DNA of 64,000 nt from Chloroflexota bacterium. Lineage in GTDB: Bacteria; Chloroflexota; Anaerolineae; Aggregatilineales; J027. This document shows positions 17,407 to 25,620 of this stretch, piece after piece. Location: positions 62,001 to 126,000 of the forward strand of contig JABFGB010000006.1 of the NCBI GenBank assembly GCA_013112715.1, written 5' to 3'. Under the pieces are notes generated by a model, which had not been told where the DNA came from, made no database searches, and worked only from the letters and a program-made list of their open reading frames with translations. Within the stretch, counting starts at the first letter, position 1; every line of letters begins with the position of its first letter. The position numbers were made by a program, and so were the translations under genes.

Positions 17407-17723
17407 GAAAGTTCCTCCAATGCACGGTAAAAACAGCTATACGCCCCCGTATGACAAGCTGGGCCAGCCGGGGCGACTTTAATTAAAAGCGTATCGGCGT
17501 CGCAATCTACCCGAATTTCGACCACCTTTTGTATATTGCCACTCGTCGCGCCCTTGTGCCAAAGTTCTTGGCGACTGCGACTCCAAAAAACGGTTTCGCC
17601 CGTCTCGATGGTTTTTTGTAGTGATTCGCGGCTCATCCATGCCATCATCAACACCTGCCCTGTGCCATCATCTTGCACGACGGCAGGCAGCAGGCCGTTT
17701 TCATCCCATTTCAGGTTGTCCAT
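17403..17723 (-). CDS. hisI: Phosphoribosyl-AMP cyclohydrolase
   Basis: A 106-residue enzyme that opens the adenine ring of phosphoribosyl-AMP, step three of histidine synthesis. [32 protein letters not shown] and the metal-binding cysteines in VDCDADTLL and [13 protein letters not shown] are the family signatures. Its ATG at 17723 lies inside hisF, which it overlaps by 23 bases, with a GGAGG about 9 bases upstream. Tight packing implies translational coupling with hisF and hisE. Confidence 0.95.
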   Translation of the reverse strand: MDNLKWDENGLLPAVVQDDGTGQVLMMAWMSRESLQKTIETGETVFWSRSRQELWHKGATSGNIQKVVEIRVDCDADTLLIKVAPAGPACHTGAYSCFYRALEELS

Positions 17724-18492
17724 CGGTTACGGCCTCCGTCAAGCGCACTGGTACGCCATTTTCATGTAGATAGGTTTTGAGATCATGAATGCTAAGTTCT
17801 TGATAATGGAACAGGCTGGCCGCAAGCACAGCTTCGGCTTTGCCCTCGGTAAAGGCGGGTAGAAAATCCTCTTTTTTGCCTGCCCCTCCCGATGCGATGA
17901 CCGGAATATTGACTGCCTCGGCAATCGCACGGGTCAGCTTCAAATCATAACCGATTTTGGTGCCATCCCGATCCATGCTGGTCAGCAAAATTTCACCCGC
18001 CCCCATCTGTTCGCCGCGCATCGCCCATTCGACGGCGTTAATGCCTGTGGGAGTGCGTCCCCCTGCGACATACACCTCAAAAAAATCGCCATTCCAGCGG
18101 GCATCAATCGCCAAGATGATGCACTGCACGCCGAAACGCTCCGCCCCTTCGCTGATAATTTCGGGGTCACGCACGGCGGCACTATTGACCGATACACGAT
18201 CCGCCCCCGCCAGCAACGTCGCCCGCATATCTTCAACCGTGCGGATACCCCCGCCCACGCTAAAGGGGATAAAAATCGAATCGGCCACGCGGCGCACCAC
18301 ATCCAACATGGTATCGCGTTTTTCGTGGGTGGCGGTGATGTCCAAAAAGACCAGTTCATCCGCCCCGGCAGCATCATAAATCATGGCCTGTTCCACCGGG
18401 TCGCCTGCGTCACGCAGATTCACAAAATTGATACCTTTAACCACCCGCCCATCTTTCACATCAAGGCAGGGAATGATTCGTTTTGCGAGCAT
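17701..18492 (-). CDS. hisF: Imidazole glycerol phosphate synthase, cyclase subunit
   Basis: A 263-residue (beta/alpha)8 barrel. With the glutaminase HisH it converts PRFAR and glutamine to imidazole glycerol phosphate and AICAR. The catalytic aspartates are present as D11 (IPCLDVKDG) and D130 ([11 protein letters not shown]); phosphate-binding turns include SVGGGIRT and [15 protein letters not shown] lies 5 bases before ATG 18492. It is separated from hisA by an unrelated small gene (18502-18948), although hisA and hisF are normally adjacent. Confidence 0.96.
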   Translation of the reverse strand: MLAKRIIPCLDVKDGRVVKGINFVNLRDAGDPVEQAMIYDAAGADELVFLDITATHEKRDTMLDVVRRVADSIFIPFSVGGGIRTVEDMRATLLAGADRVSVNSAAVRDPEIISEGAERFGVQCIILAIDARWNGDFFEVYVAGGRTPTGINAVEWAMRGEQMGAGEILLTSMDRDGTKIGYDLKLTRAIAEAVNIPVIASGGAGKKEDFLPAFTEGKAEAVLAASLFHYQELSIHDLKTYLHENGVPVRLTEAVTDGQPEMG

Positions 18493-18501
18493 AGAAACAC
18501 C

Positions 18502-18948
18502 TCATTGAATAGCCCCTGATAAGATTGCTATTTCGATAATCGTCGTTGGAAAGGATGCGATAAAGAAAAATGCCAATAGCGCTTTTTTGTTGAATATCAA
18601 AAATTCAGGTATTTGTGGTTTGCCCAATATCGTGCGATCAATTGACCTGTTTCCAATACATCCAGTTAATTCAATCTCGCCGTATTCGTTTAAATCTAGG
18701 CGCGCATTCACTTTTTTGAGTGTAGTTGTAATCATCAAATAATTGATAGGAAACCCTATGATTCCGACATAAGCTAACAGCACTGCTCTAAAGAAGAACA
18801 ATCTTACTGCATTTCCTGTGTCATTAATCGCGTGCCCGGAGAGCTTGAACTCGGTTTGACTATTGCGTGAGATGATCCATCCCCTCTGTTTAAACTCATC
18901 GGCAATTTTCTCAAAGAATATCATTTGAAGGGACACATAATTGGACAT
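18502..18948 (-). CDS. Unknown two-helix membrane protein inserted in the his operon
   Basis: A 148-residue protein with two hydrophobic helices (about residues 50-72, FFFRAVLLAYVGIIGFPI, and about 122-145, ALLAFFFIASFPTTIIEI) flanking a soluble segment. No motif of a histidine enzyme or phosphatase was found. It fits between hisA (1 base away) and hisF (9 bases away) on the same strand. Its base composition is visibly richer in A and T, with more ATA, TTT and AAT codons than the his genes, which suggests a later insertion. It must be co-transcribed with the operon, but a role in histidine synthesis is not supported. Confidence 0.6.
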   Translation of the reverse strand: MSNYVSLQMIFFEKIADEFKQRGWIISRNSQTEFKLSGHAINDTGNAVRLFFFRAVLLAYVGIIGFPINYLMITTTLKKVNARLDLNEYGEIELTGCIGNRSIDRTILGKPQIPEFLIFNKKALLAFFFIASFPTTIIEIAILSGAIQ

Positions 18949-18949
18949 T

Positions 18950-19666
18950 TCACTTCAATGCCTCAAAAACCTCTTCCAACGAGAACACACCCGCATATAA
19001 CGCCCGCCCGATAATCACCCCGGCGATTTTGCCAGTGGCTTTTAAGACGCGAATATCCTCTAACTTGGCAACTCCCCCCGACGCGATGACCTGCAAGCCT
19101 GTGGCATCAGCAAGCGCGGCGGTGGATTCCACATTCACCCCCGATAAATCACCGTCTTTGTCTACATCAGTATAAAGGGCGTGTCGAATCCCATCGGCGG
19201 CAAGTCGCTGACCGAGTTCAATTGGCGACCATGTGGATTTCTCCTGCCAACCATGTGTCGCCACCTGCCCTCCTTTGGCATCCAGCGCGACGACGACCCG
19301 TTCCGCGCCAAATTTTTGCACGGCATCGGCGGCAAGTTCCGGTTGCTTAACCAATAGGGTGCCAAAAACCACTCGTTCTGCCCCGGCATCAATGGCCTGC
19401 TGTGCGGCATCAAAATTACGCAGGCCGCCTGCAAATTGCACCGATAACCCCAAATCGGCAATCTGGCGCACCGTGTCAAAAATAGTGGTTTCCGCGCCGA
19501 GCGTGCCATCCAAATTGACGATATGCACCCACTCTGCCCCGGCAGCCTGCCATTTTTTTGCCATCGCTACTGGGTCATAACCATAGACCGATTCAAGGTT
19601 GGGGTCGCCATAGAGCAACCGTACCACGCGCCCCTGTCGAATATCAATCGCGGGATAGATAATCAA
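18950..19666 (-). CDS. hisA: ProFAR isomerase (phosphoribosylformimino-AICAR-phosphate isomerase)
   Basis: A 238-residue (beta/alpha)8 barrel catalysing the Amadori isomerisation of ProFAR to PRFAR. With a TTG start at 19666 the protein begins [16 protein letters not shown] and places the catalytic aspartates at D8 and D129. This TTG shares four bases with the hisH stop (TTGA) and has a GGAGG 7 bases upstream. The longer frame from 19732 would add 22 basic residues not seen in the family and is rejected. ASGGVAKLEDI is the C-terminal phosphate-binding turn. Confidence 0.94.
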   Translation of the reverse strand: MIIYPAIDIRQGRVVRLLYGDPNLESVYGYDPVAMAKKWQAAGAEWVHIVNLDGTLGAETTIFDTVRQIADLGLSVQFAGGLRNFDAAQQAIDAGAERVVFGTLLVKQPELAADAVQKFGAERVVVALDAKGGQVATHGWQEKSTWSPIELGQRLAADGIRHALYTDVDKDGDLSGVNVESTAALADATGLQVIASGGVAKLEDIRVLKATGKIAGVIIGRALYAGVFSLEEVFEALK

Positions 19667-20271
19667 TGGATGTCCTCCACGAAATTGCGTAGGATGCGTT
19701 GGCCGACGTGCTGGCTTTTTTCGGGATGGCATTGAATTCCAAAAATGTTGCCCCGCCCAACCACACTGGCATAATTCAGGCCATAATCGGTGCTGGCGAG
19801 AATATCATTTGGGTCGGCGGCCTCGACATAATACGAGTGGACAAAATAGGCATAGTCGCCTTCATTTACCCCACGCAATAGTGGATTTTGCTGGCGGATG
19901 TGCAATTGATTCCATCCAATATGGGGGACAAGCGGGCCATTGGGTGGAAATTTGACCACCTGTCCCGGCAATAAACCCAGCCCTTGATGTGTCCCCATTT
20001 CTTCGCTGGTCTCAAATAAATATTGCATCCCCAAACAAATGCCGAGCAATGGCACACCCGCTTTGGCTGCTTGGATAATCGGCTCAACAAAGCCCGACTC
20101 GCGCAACGCTGCCATGCCTGCTCCAAATGCCCCCACTCCCGGCAGGACGATTTTATCTGCGCCGTCGAGTTCACTCGGTTTGCTGACGGTTTTGGTCTCC
20201 GCCCCGACATGCTTTAAGGTATTTTGCACACTCCGTAAATTCCCGGCCCCGTAATCTACAATGGCGATCAT
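19663..20271 (-). CDS. hisH: Imidazole glycerol phosphate synthase, glutamine amidotransferase subunit
   Basis: A 202-residue class I glutaminase that feeds ammonia to HisF. The triad is visible: C79 in [10 protein letters not shown], and H182 and E184 in QCHPEKSQ. The oxyanion-strand motif PGVGAFG is present. ATG 20271 overlaps the hisB stop by four bases, and the stop overlaps the TTG of hisA, so hisB-hisH-hisA are coupled. Confidence 0.95.
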   Translation of the reverse strand: MIAIVDYGAGNLRSVQNTLKHVGAETKTVSKPSELDGADKIVLPGVGAFGAGMAALRESGFVEPIIQAAKAGVPLLGICLGMQYLFETSEEMGTHQGLGLLPGQVVKFPPNGPLVPHIGWNQLHIRQQNPLLRGVNEGDYAYFVHSYYVEAADPNDILASTDYGLNYASVVGRGNIFGIQCHPEKSQHVGQRILRNFVEDIH

Positions 20272-20861
20272 TGGGTTAATGTTCCTTTCGTGCTAGGGAT
20301 GATTCCTTGACGGCGGGGGTCGAGTTCAACCGCGACACGCAGCGCCCGGCCCAATGCTTTAAATAATGCTTCGGCTTTGTGATGATCGTCGCGCCCATAA
20401 AATACTTGTGCGTGCAAATTCATCCGGGCATGGGTGGCAATAGATTCCAGTACATGGGCTACCAGTGAAGTCGGCATCTGACCAATGGGGGGAGTATCAA
20501 AATCGGCATGGACGACAGTATAGGGTCGCCCACTGAGATCAATCACCACCTGTGCCAGTGCCTCATCCATCGGAACAAGCGCCGACCCCATTCGCACAAT
20601 GCCTTTACGATCCCCCAGTGCCTCATGCAGCGCCTGCCCCAAACAAATGGCGACATCTTCAATGGTGTGATGGGAATCAATATGCAAATCCCCCTGCGCG
20701 GCGATGGTTAAATCGAATAGGCCGTGTACCGCGACATGATGCAGCATGTGGTCAAAAAAGCCGACACCAGTATGGATAGACGCCTGCCCTGTGCCATCTA
20801 ATTCGAGGCTTAACTCAATTTGGGTTTCTTGCGTGGTACGCTGAATTTTGGCACTACGCAT
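20268..20861 (-). CDS. hisB: Imidazoleglycerol-phosphate dehydratase
   Basis: A 197-residue enzyme that dehydrates imidazole glycerol phosphate to imidazole acetol phosphate. The two metal-binding repeats appear as [14 protein letters not shown] with [14 protein letters not shown], and [31 protein letters not shown] 20861 overlaps the end of hisC by eight bases and has GGAGGA upstream; the longer frame to 20960 only reads antisense of hisC. It is the monofunctional form: there is no N-terminal histidinol-phosphate phosphatase domain, so that activity must be encoded elsewhere. Confidence 0.95.
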   Translation of the reverse strand: MRSAKIQRTTQETQIELSLELDGTGQASIHTGVGFFDHMLHHVAVHGLFDLTIAAQGDLHIDSHHTIEDVAICLGQALHEALGDRKGIVRMGSALVPMDEALAQVVIDLSGRPYTVVHADFDTPPIGQMPTSLVAHVLESIATHARMNLHAQVFYGRDDHHKAEALFKALGRALRVAVELDPRRQGIIPSTKGTLTQ

Positions 20862-21972
20862 TAAATTCCTCCCTGATCTGGCGCAGCACAGCCAATAACT
20901 TATCATTTTGGTCGGGCCGCCCGATGCTGATCCGCACATGTCCCGGTACTTTGCCATCATAGTACCGAATCAAGATACCCTCATTTTCCAATCGCGCCTG
21001 CAAATCGGGAATTGGCACAGTGGCAATTTTGCAAAAAACAAAGTTGGCCGCGCTTGGGTAAACATGGATATAGGGAATGGTTTTTAGTTCAGCGATTAGG
21101 CGGCCACGCTCGGCAATGATTTTTTCGATATTAGCCTGCATCGTTGGCATATCGGTCAGCGTGGCCCGTGCAGCAACATCGGCAGCGGCGCTGACATTAA
21201 ACGGCAGCTTGATTTTCCAGAGGTGTTCGATGATTTCTAGTGGATAGATGCCATAGCCAATCCGTAGTCCCGCCAAACCCGCCCATTTGCTGAAGGTGCG
21301 AATCACAATCAGGTTCGGCGTGTCCGGCACCCGCAGCGCGTTGTTTTCGACCCCCGCGAATTCAAAATAGGCTTCATCTAGCACCACAACCAGTGGTAGC
21401 TTTAAAAGTCGCTCCAAAACATCGGGCGGGGTCAGGCTGCCATCGGGATTATTGGGGGAGCAGATAAACAATAATTTCGCGCCCGTTTCATAGGCGGCTT
21501 TTTCAATCGCATCCACGTCCAGCGAAAAATCCGCGCGACGAGGAATATTGACCGTTTTTGCGCCGAGCCAGCCTGCGACCAGCGAATACATGGTAAAAGT
21601 TGGGGGACAGTTCAAAATGATGTCGCCGGGTTCAAGAAATAACTGCTCGGTGACTTTGATGATTTCGTCGCAACCCTGCCCGACCAAAATATGCTCTGGA
21701 TCAACCCCGGTATATTCCGCCAAGCCCGCCCGCAGATACGGCACACGCACATCGGGGTAGATGTGAGCGCGACCATCCATATGGGCTAAGGCTTCTAACG
21801 CTTTGGGAGATGGCCCGAATGGATTTTCATTGGTATCGAGTTTGATGATTTCGCTGGTGGGGCGACCCATGCGTTCGCTCAATAATTCGAGTGTGCCGCT
21901 GGGATACCCATAGCCCTCCATTGCGGCGATGTCTGACCGGATACGTATTTTGGGAATGTCTTGAGTCTGCAT
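20854..21972 (-). CDS. hisC: Histidinol-phosphate aminotransferase
   Basis: A 372-residue fold-type I PLP enzyme that transaminates imidazole acetol phosphate with glutamate. [21 protein letters not shown] (about 172-179), D199 in [10 protein letters not shown] and the PLP lysine K229 in [17 protein letters not shown] are all present, as is the C-terminal [11 protein letters not shown]. It follows hisD by 5 bases and overlaps hisB. Together with the other his genes, the assignment as HisC over a general aromatic aminotransferase is firm. Confidence 0.95.
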   Translation of the reverse strand: MQTQDIPKIRIRSDIAAMEGYGYPSGTLELLSERMGRPTSEIIKLDTNENPFGPSPKALEALAHMDGRAHIYPDVRVPYLRAGLAEYTGVDPEHILVGQGCDEIIKVTEQLFLEPGDIILNCPPTFTMYSLVAGWLGAKTVNIPRRADFSLDVDAIEKAAYETGAKLLFICSPNNPDGSLTPPDVLERLLKLPLVVVLDEAYFEFAGVENNALRVPDTPNLIVIRTFSKWAGLAGLRIGYGIYPLEIIEHLWKIKLPFNVSAAADVAARATLTDMPTMQANIEKIIAERGRLIAELKTIPYIHVYPSAANFVFCKIATVPIPDLQARLENEGILIRYYDGKVPGHVRISIGRPDQNDKLLAVLRQIREEFNA

Positions 21973-21977
21973 AGCGA

Positions 21978-23306
21978 TTACTCCTGTATTCGGGCTTCGG
22001 CAGCGGCGGCATGGGCGGTGAGTGATTCGGCATGAGCCAACACTGAAGCGGCTTTGCTAAGTTCGGCGGCGGTGTCATGGTCAAGGCCGATGACGCTGGT
22101 GATTTTGATGAAGTCTAAAATATTGAGCGGAGAGGAAAATCGTGCTGTGCCCCCGGTTGGCATGACATGGCTCGGCCCTGCCACGTAATCCCCCAACACC
22201 TCAAATGACCCCTCTCCCAAGAAAATACCCCCGGCGTTTTTGACTTCGCCAATCCACGCAAAGGGGTCTTCCAGCAGCAGGCAGAGATGTTCGGCGGCAT
22301 ACTCATTGGCAACCTCAAACGCTTCCACGAGGCCATTCACAATGACTACCCCACCTTGATTGCCGAGGGATTGTGCGATGATGCTGTCGCGGCCTAGATG
22401 TTCTAACTGACGGGCCGCTTCAATTTGCACCCGTTTGGCAAGATTGCGACTGGGGGTGACGAGAATCGCCGAGGCCAGCACATCATGTTCGGCTTGGGCC
22501 AATAAATCAGCGGCGGCAAGGGCAGGGTTGGCGGATTCATCGGCGATAATCATGGTCTCAGTCGGCCCCGGCAGACCATCAATGCCCACCACGCCAAAGA
22601 CCTGTCGTTTTGCTAATGTCACAAACAGATTGCCCGGCCCAACGATTTTGTCCACACGCGGAATGGTCTGTGTACCATAGGCCATTGCTGCAATCGCCTG
22701 CGCCCCACCCACCTTAAACACTTTTTTGATGCCACACACCGCTGCCGCCGCTAAGATGACCGGATTAACCGTGCCATCTTTTTGTGGGGGTGTGCAGATA
22801 ATAATTTCTTCAACGCCTGCCACCAATGCTGGAATCGCGCTCATCAACAGCGAGGAAGGCAGCGGCGCTGTCCCCCCCGGCACATACACCCCGACCTTGT
22901 TAATGGGGCGCAGAATTTGACCTAGCCCGTTTTCATACCAATCCGTCAGGCGTTCGGCCTGCATCCGATGGAAATTTTCGATGCGTTCTGCCGCCAATTG
23001 CAGGGCTTCGGCAACTTTTTGGGGGATTCTATCCAGTGCCTCATGAATTTCGATTTCCGGTACATACAGCGCATCAAGTTGCACACCATCAATCTTTTTT
23101 GTCCAATATCCCACCGCGTTGTCCGACCCATCCCGAATCGCCGTCAAAATCCGACGTACCGCTTCTTCGGGGGTCACTGGCCCATCAAACAATTCTTCCA
23201 GCCGTTTACTGATAGCGGGTGTTACTTCTGTTTCGTCAGGCGGACGGCGCAACAAAATCTTGGTTTTGGCATCGGCTAATGAATAAATCGGCAACAAATC
23301 AGTCAT
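21978..23306 (-). CDS. hisD: Histidinol dehydrogenase
   Basis: A 442-residue zinc enzyme that oxidises histidinol to histidine in two NAD-dependent steps, the last reactions of the pathway. Recognisable stretches are RPINKVGVYVPGGTAPLPSSLLM, KVGGAQAIAAMAYGTQTIPRVDKIVGPGN, AEHDVLASAILVT, and the C-terminal AEHLCLLLEDP and GPSHVMPTGGTARFSSPL with zinc-binding His and Asp positions. ATG 23306 overlaps the hisG stop by four bases. Confidence 0.96.
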   Translation of the reverse strand: MTDLLPIYSLADAKTKILLRRPPDETEVTPAISKRLEELFDGPVTPEEAVRRILTAIRDGSDNAVGYWTKKIDGVQLDALYVPEIEIHEALDRIPQKVAEALQLAAERIENFHRMQAERLTDWYENGLGQILRPINKVGVYVPGGTAPLPSSLLMSAIPALVAGVEEIIICTPPQKDGTVNPVILAAAAVCGIKKVFKVGGAQAIAAMAYGTQTIPRVDKIVGPGNLFVTLAKRQVFGVVGIDGLPGPTETMIIADESANPALAAADLLAQAEHDVLASAILVTPSRNLAKRVQIEAARQLEHLGRDSIIAQSLGNQGGVVIVNGLVEAFEVANEYAAEHLCLLLEDPFAWIGEVKNAGGIFLGEGSFEVLGDYVAGPSHVMPTGGTARFSSPLNILDFIKITSVIGLDHDTAAELSKAASVLAHAESLTAHAAAAEARIQE

Positions 23307-24307
23307 GGTTGTACCCCTTGAACAATAGATAATAGGCGGCGGCAGCGTTCGGGCCGTTCTTCAAAAATATAGGAAACCGGGGTCACGACCACGCCGCTCC
23401 CCCCAATGGTACGGAACTGCTGAATCGCGGGATATAGACGCGAATGGGACACTACAATGCTGACCGACCACCAATTGCCATGATGGGCTTGTGTGCCAAG
23501 CGGCGAAATGGTAGGCCATTGCAGGCCACCTAAGTCGGGTTGCCCCAATACTAGATGGGCGACCTCATCCAATGTCTCGCCTCGCATATTGGCGAAAATC
23601 ATGTATTTCCCATGTGCATTCATATAGGCTTCGATAAATTCCAATAGTTGTTCCGTCGCCGCCATGACTGCTGGACGGGTCGCCAATGCAGTGCGGTTGC
23701 CAATCAACACGGCTTGCGAATCTACAATCAGGCCATCTTCCAATGAACGCAGATTATTTTCGCGCAGAGTCGTGCCGCTGCTGGTGATGTCGGCAATAAA
23801 GTCGGCATACCCGATGCTGGGGGCTGCTTCCAGCGCTCCATCGGCGCTGACCACCCGTATGCCCGAAATTCGGCGTTCCTCCAAAAAGCGCTCTACTGAA
23901 TTGCGATATTTGGTAGCGACCCTCAGTTCTTGCTGAGTGGCTTTGACGGTTAAATCTTGGACGGTATGTACCTCTGTCCATTCCATCGGGACAGCCAGCA
24001 CCAGCGCACACTGTCCATAGTCCAGTGCCTCATGCACCAACATCAATTCCTCGGTTTCGCCGCCAAACGCATCATACACCGTGTCATAACCCGTAATGCC
24101 CAAGTCCATATCCCCCGATGACACGCTAACCGGAATATCACGGGGGCGCATGAACATGACCGTTACCCCCGGCAAGGCAGGAATCGTGGCAGTATATTGG
24201 CGCGGATTGGTTTTGTTGACACGCAAGCCGCAGTTGGCAAGGAATTCAAGGGTCTCCCCTTCCATCCGCCCTTTGCTCGGCAGTGCAATTCGTACTTGCT
24301 CATTCAT
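23303..24307 (-). CDS. hisG: ATP phosphoribosyltransferase, long form
   Basis: A 334-residue enzyme that joins ATP and PRPP, the first and feedback-controlled step of histidine synthesis. ALPSKGRMEGETLEFLANCGL is the N-terminal signature, DLGITGYDTVYD and DITSSGTTLRENNLR form the substrate and PRPP sites. The C-terminal about 85 residues, ending VVTPVSYIFEERPERCRRLL, are the PII-like regulatory domain, so this is the long form inhibited directly by histidine; no HisZ is required. ATG 24307 behind GGGAGAG/AAGGG is chosen, because the longer frame would start inside the attenuator terminator. First enzyme gene of the operon. Confidence 0.95.
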   Translation of the reverse strand: MNEQVRIALPSKGRMEGETLEFLANCGLRVNKTNPRQYTATIPALPGVTVMFMRPRDIPVSVSSGDMDLGITGYDTVYDAFGGETEELMLVHEALDYGQCALVLAVPMEWTEVHTVQDLTVKATQQELRVATKYRNSVERFLEERRISGIRVVSADGALEAAPSIGYADFIADITSSGTTLRENNLRSLEDGLIVDSQAVLIGNRTALATRPAVMAATEQLLEFIEAYMNAHGKYMIFANMRGETLDEVAHLVLGQPDLGGLQWPTISPLGTQAHHGNWWSVSIVVSHSRLYPAIQQFRTIGGSGVVVTPVSYIFEERPERCRRLLSIVQGVQP

Positions 24308-24346
24308 TCGACCCTTACTCTCCCTTTTGATGGCTACCCCATAAAC

Positions 24347-24378
24347 AAAAACGCCCCACATCCGGTTGGCGTGGAGCG
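24347..24378 (-). terminator. Attenuator terminator of the his operon
   Basis: On the minus strand CGCTCCAC (24378-24371) pairs with GTGGGGCG (24359-24352) around an 11-base loop, followed by TTTTTG. It ends about 40 bases before hisG. Inside the leader region it acts as the 3:4 hairpin of the attenuator. Confidence 0.8.
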
Positions 24379-24463
24379 CAGATTTGCTGATTTCGGGTGC
24401 GCCCTATCATGAAAATTTTTGCAGGCGCAACACACCATCACCACCGGAAATGAAGCCGGAAGT
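24347..24463 (-). promoter_or_regulatory. Histidine operon transcription attenuator (alternative pairings)
   Basis: Minus-strand segments can pair in exclusive ways. Segment 1 (24463-24456, ACTTCCGG) pairs with segment 2 (24447-24440, CCGGTGGT), with one mismatch. Segment 2 (24449-24441, TTCCGGTGG) can instead pair with the terminator loop (24369-24360, CCAACCGGAT), with one bulge. The loop's hairpin is the terminator. Segment 1 lies in the codons just after the His run and segment 2 in the last leader codons, so a ribosome stalled on His codons would mask segment 1 and free segment 2 to block termination. An additional stem (24429-24423 with 24405-24398) and a pairing of 24404-24398 with 24380-24374 may assist. 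Pairings were found by eye; no folding energy was computed. Confidence 0.7.
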
Positions 24464-24512
24464 TATGATGATGGTGATGATACACAGCGATAGAAAGTTG
24501 ATTTTTTAACAT
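24438..24512 (-). CDS. hisL: Histidine operon leader peptide (five consecutive His codons)
   Basis: A 24-codon frame, beginning MLKNQLSIAVYHHHHHNF and ending at TGA 24440-24438. Codons 12-16 (24479-24465) are CAT CAC CAT CAT CAT, and a sixth His is codon 21. It lies 130 bases upstream of hisG on the same strand, directly after a consensus promoter and before a terminator, the arrangement of the classical his leader of enterobacteria, though unrelated in sequence apart from the His run. No Shine-Dalgarno precedes it: the ATG is 7 bases after the -10 box, so it is predicted to be translated from a leaderless transcript. It is a sensor of charged tRNA-His, not a functional protein. Confidence 0.85.
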   Translation of the reverse strand: MLKNQLSIAVYHHHHHNFRLHFRW

Positions 24513-24519
24513 GGGCGAA

Positions 24520-24548
24520 AGTATAACGTTCGGGTTTTGGGCTGTCAA
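24520..24548 (-). promoter_or_regulatory. Promoter of the his operon
   Basis: On the minus strand a perfect TTGACA (24548-24543), exactly 17 bases, then TATACT (24525-24520). The expected start point is 24513-24512, at or beside the A of the leader-peptide ATG. Its -35 box lies 5 bases from the -35 box of the divergent TIR-protein promoter. Confidence 0.85.
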
Positions 24549-24553
24549 TTAGT

Positions 24554-24582
24554 TTGGACAGAATAGACGAATGTGCTAATCT
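24554..24582 (+). promoter_or_regulatory. Divergent promoter of the TIR/zinc-ribbon gene
   Basis: TTGGAC (24554-24559), 17-base spacer, TAATCT (24577-24582). The start point would be near 24589, giving a leader of about 32 bases to ATG 24621. It is back to back with the his promoter, so the two may interfere. Confidence 0.5.
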
Positions 24583-24620
24583 TGAACGTATACAAAGACA
24601 AACATTAGGGTTGGAATTTT

Positions 24621-25310
24621 ATGACGGACTATGACCGCGATCCCTTTCGGGATGAATTTGAAGATATAGATGAATTGGAACACCTCAGCGATCTTGAAGA
24701 TGAGGCGGTAGAGGCGTTTTGTGTCACCTGCCGTGAAAAAGTTGAGATGCTGAACCCACAGGCGGTTTGGACAAGCAAAGGGCGACCCGGTACACGCGGC
24801 GAATGCCCCACTTGTGGCGGCACGGTCTATCGCATGGGCAAGACCTCCGCGCACGATTTCACCTCCAAACCCAGCGCGGTGAACGTGGCCGATACACGCG
24901 GAATGGGCAAGACCAAAGCCGCGAAAATCAAAATTGAAGCCGCCACTTACATCGCCGCCGCCGCCACCGATGCCGATTTTGCCAAAAAATTAGCCGGCGA
25001 CCTCAAGGCCGTAGGTATTTCCACATGGTTGGATGACGGGGAAACCCCTGAAAATGTCAATTGGGCAGGCGGGGTACATCCGGCACTCGAACAATGCAAA
25101 AAAATGGTGGTTGTGCTGTCCCAATTTGCCATCAAAACAGGCAGCGTCGAACAAGCATGGCAATATTTCCGCAGCCAGCGCAAGACCATCATTTTGGCAT
25201 TGGTCGAACCCGTTGACCCGCCAGATGATCTACGCCGCTGTACCCGTTTTGACTGCTACACCGATTACAAAAAGGGCCTGCGTCAATTGGTTGAGGTGCT
25301 TTCAAGCTAA
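24621..25310 (+). CDS. Zinc-ribbon (DUF5679-like) and TIR-like domain protein
   Basis: A 229-residue cytoplasmic protein. After an acidic start (residues 1-30) comes a zinc ribbon with C34, C37, C62 and C65 (FCVTCREK ... ECPTCGGTVYRMG), as in the DUF5679 family. A short basic linker (GMGKTKAAKIK) leads to a TIR-like domain (about 107-229): TYIAAAATDADFAKKLAGDL, GISTWLDDGE, CKKMVVVLSQFAI, TIILALVEPV. TIR domains act as scaffolds or NAD-cleaving enzymes in immunity. The usual catalytic Glu position, after the Ser/Trp segment, reads SVEQAWQYF here and cannot be aligned with certainty. It is divergent from the his operon and 12 bases before a YtxH gene. Confidence 0.65.
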   Translation: MTDYDRDPFRDEFEDIDELEHLSDLEDEAVEAFCVTCREKVEMLNPQAVWTSKGRPGTRGECPTCGGTVYRMGKTSAHDFTSKPSAVNVADTRGMGKTKAAKIKIEAATYIAAAATDADFAKKLAGDLKAVGISTWLDDGETPENVNWAGGVHPALEQCKKMVVVLSQFAIKTGSVEQAWQYFRSQRKTIILALVEPVDPPDDLRRCTRFDCYTDYKKGLRQLVEVLSS

Positions 25311-25322
25311 TGGGAGGGTATT

Positions 25323-25568
25323 ATGCGTAAAATCTTAGTTTTTGGCGCGGGCTTGCTTGCCGGGGCGATTATCGGCGCGGGAGTGTCATTGTTGTTGACC
25401 CCTGCCTCTGGGGATGATCTGCGCGAGGGGACAAAGGAACGGTATAAGCGGGTGTTGGAAGAAAGTGCCAAAGCCGCCGCCGAACGTCGCGCTCAATTGG
25501 AAGCTGAACTCGCCGAGATGACGCGCCCTAAGAAAACCGAAAAATTGGAAAATGGTGGTAAGGGATAG
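25323..25568 (+). CDS. YtxH-domain small membrane protein
   Basis: An 81-residue protein: one N-terminal hydrophobic helix (ILVFGAGLLAGAIIGAGVSLLL), the turn TPASGDDLREGTKERYKR typical of YtxH proteins, and a charged amphipathic helix ending in Lys/Glu-rich residues. Proteins of this family are small, often stress-linked in Bacillus, and of unknown biochemical role. GGGAGG lies 7 bases before the ATG. It follows the TIR-protein gene by 12 bases and is likely in the same transcript. Confidence 0.75.
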   Translation: MRKILVFGAGLLAGAIIGAGVSLLLTPASGDDLREGTKERYKRVLEESAKAAAERRAQLEAELAEMTRPKKTEKLENGGKG

Positions 25569-25574
25569 AAACTC

Positions 25575-25610
25575 GGCAGCCTGATTTACCCTTCAGCGAA
25601 TCAGACTGCC
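25575..25610. terminator. Hairpin between convergent genes (possible bidirectional terminator)
   Basis: Arms 25575-25586 and 25599-25610 pair at 11 of 12 positions around a 12-base loop. It lies between the YtxH gene and the convergent protease gene, 7 and 11 bases from their stops. There is no long T run on either side, so termination strength is uncertain. Confidence 0.55.
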
Positions 25611-25620
25611 AAACAAAATG

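Noticed and set aside
24308-24361. Longer hisG start (GTG/ATG near 24361)
   Set aside because: It would begin inside the attenuator terminator and adds residues not present in the HisG family; ATG 24307 has a ribosome-binding site.
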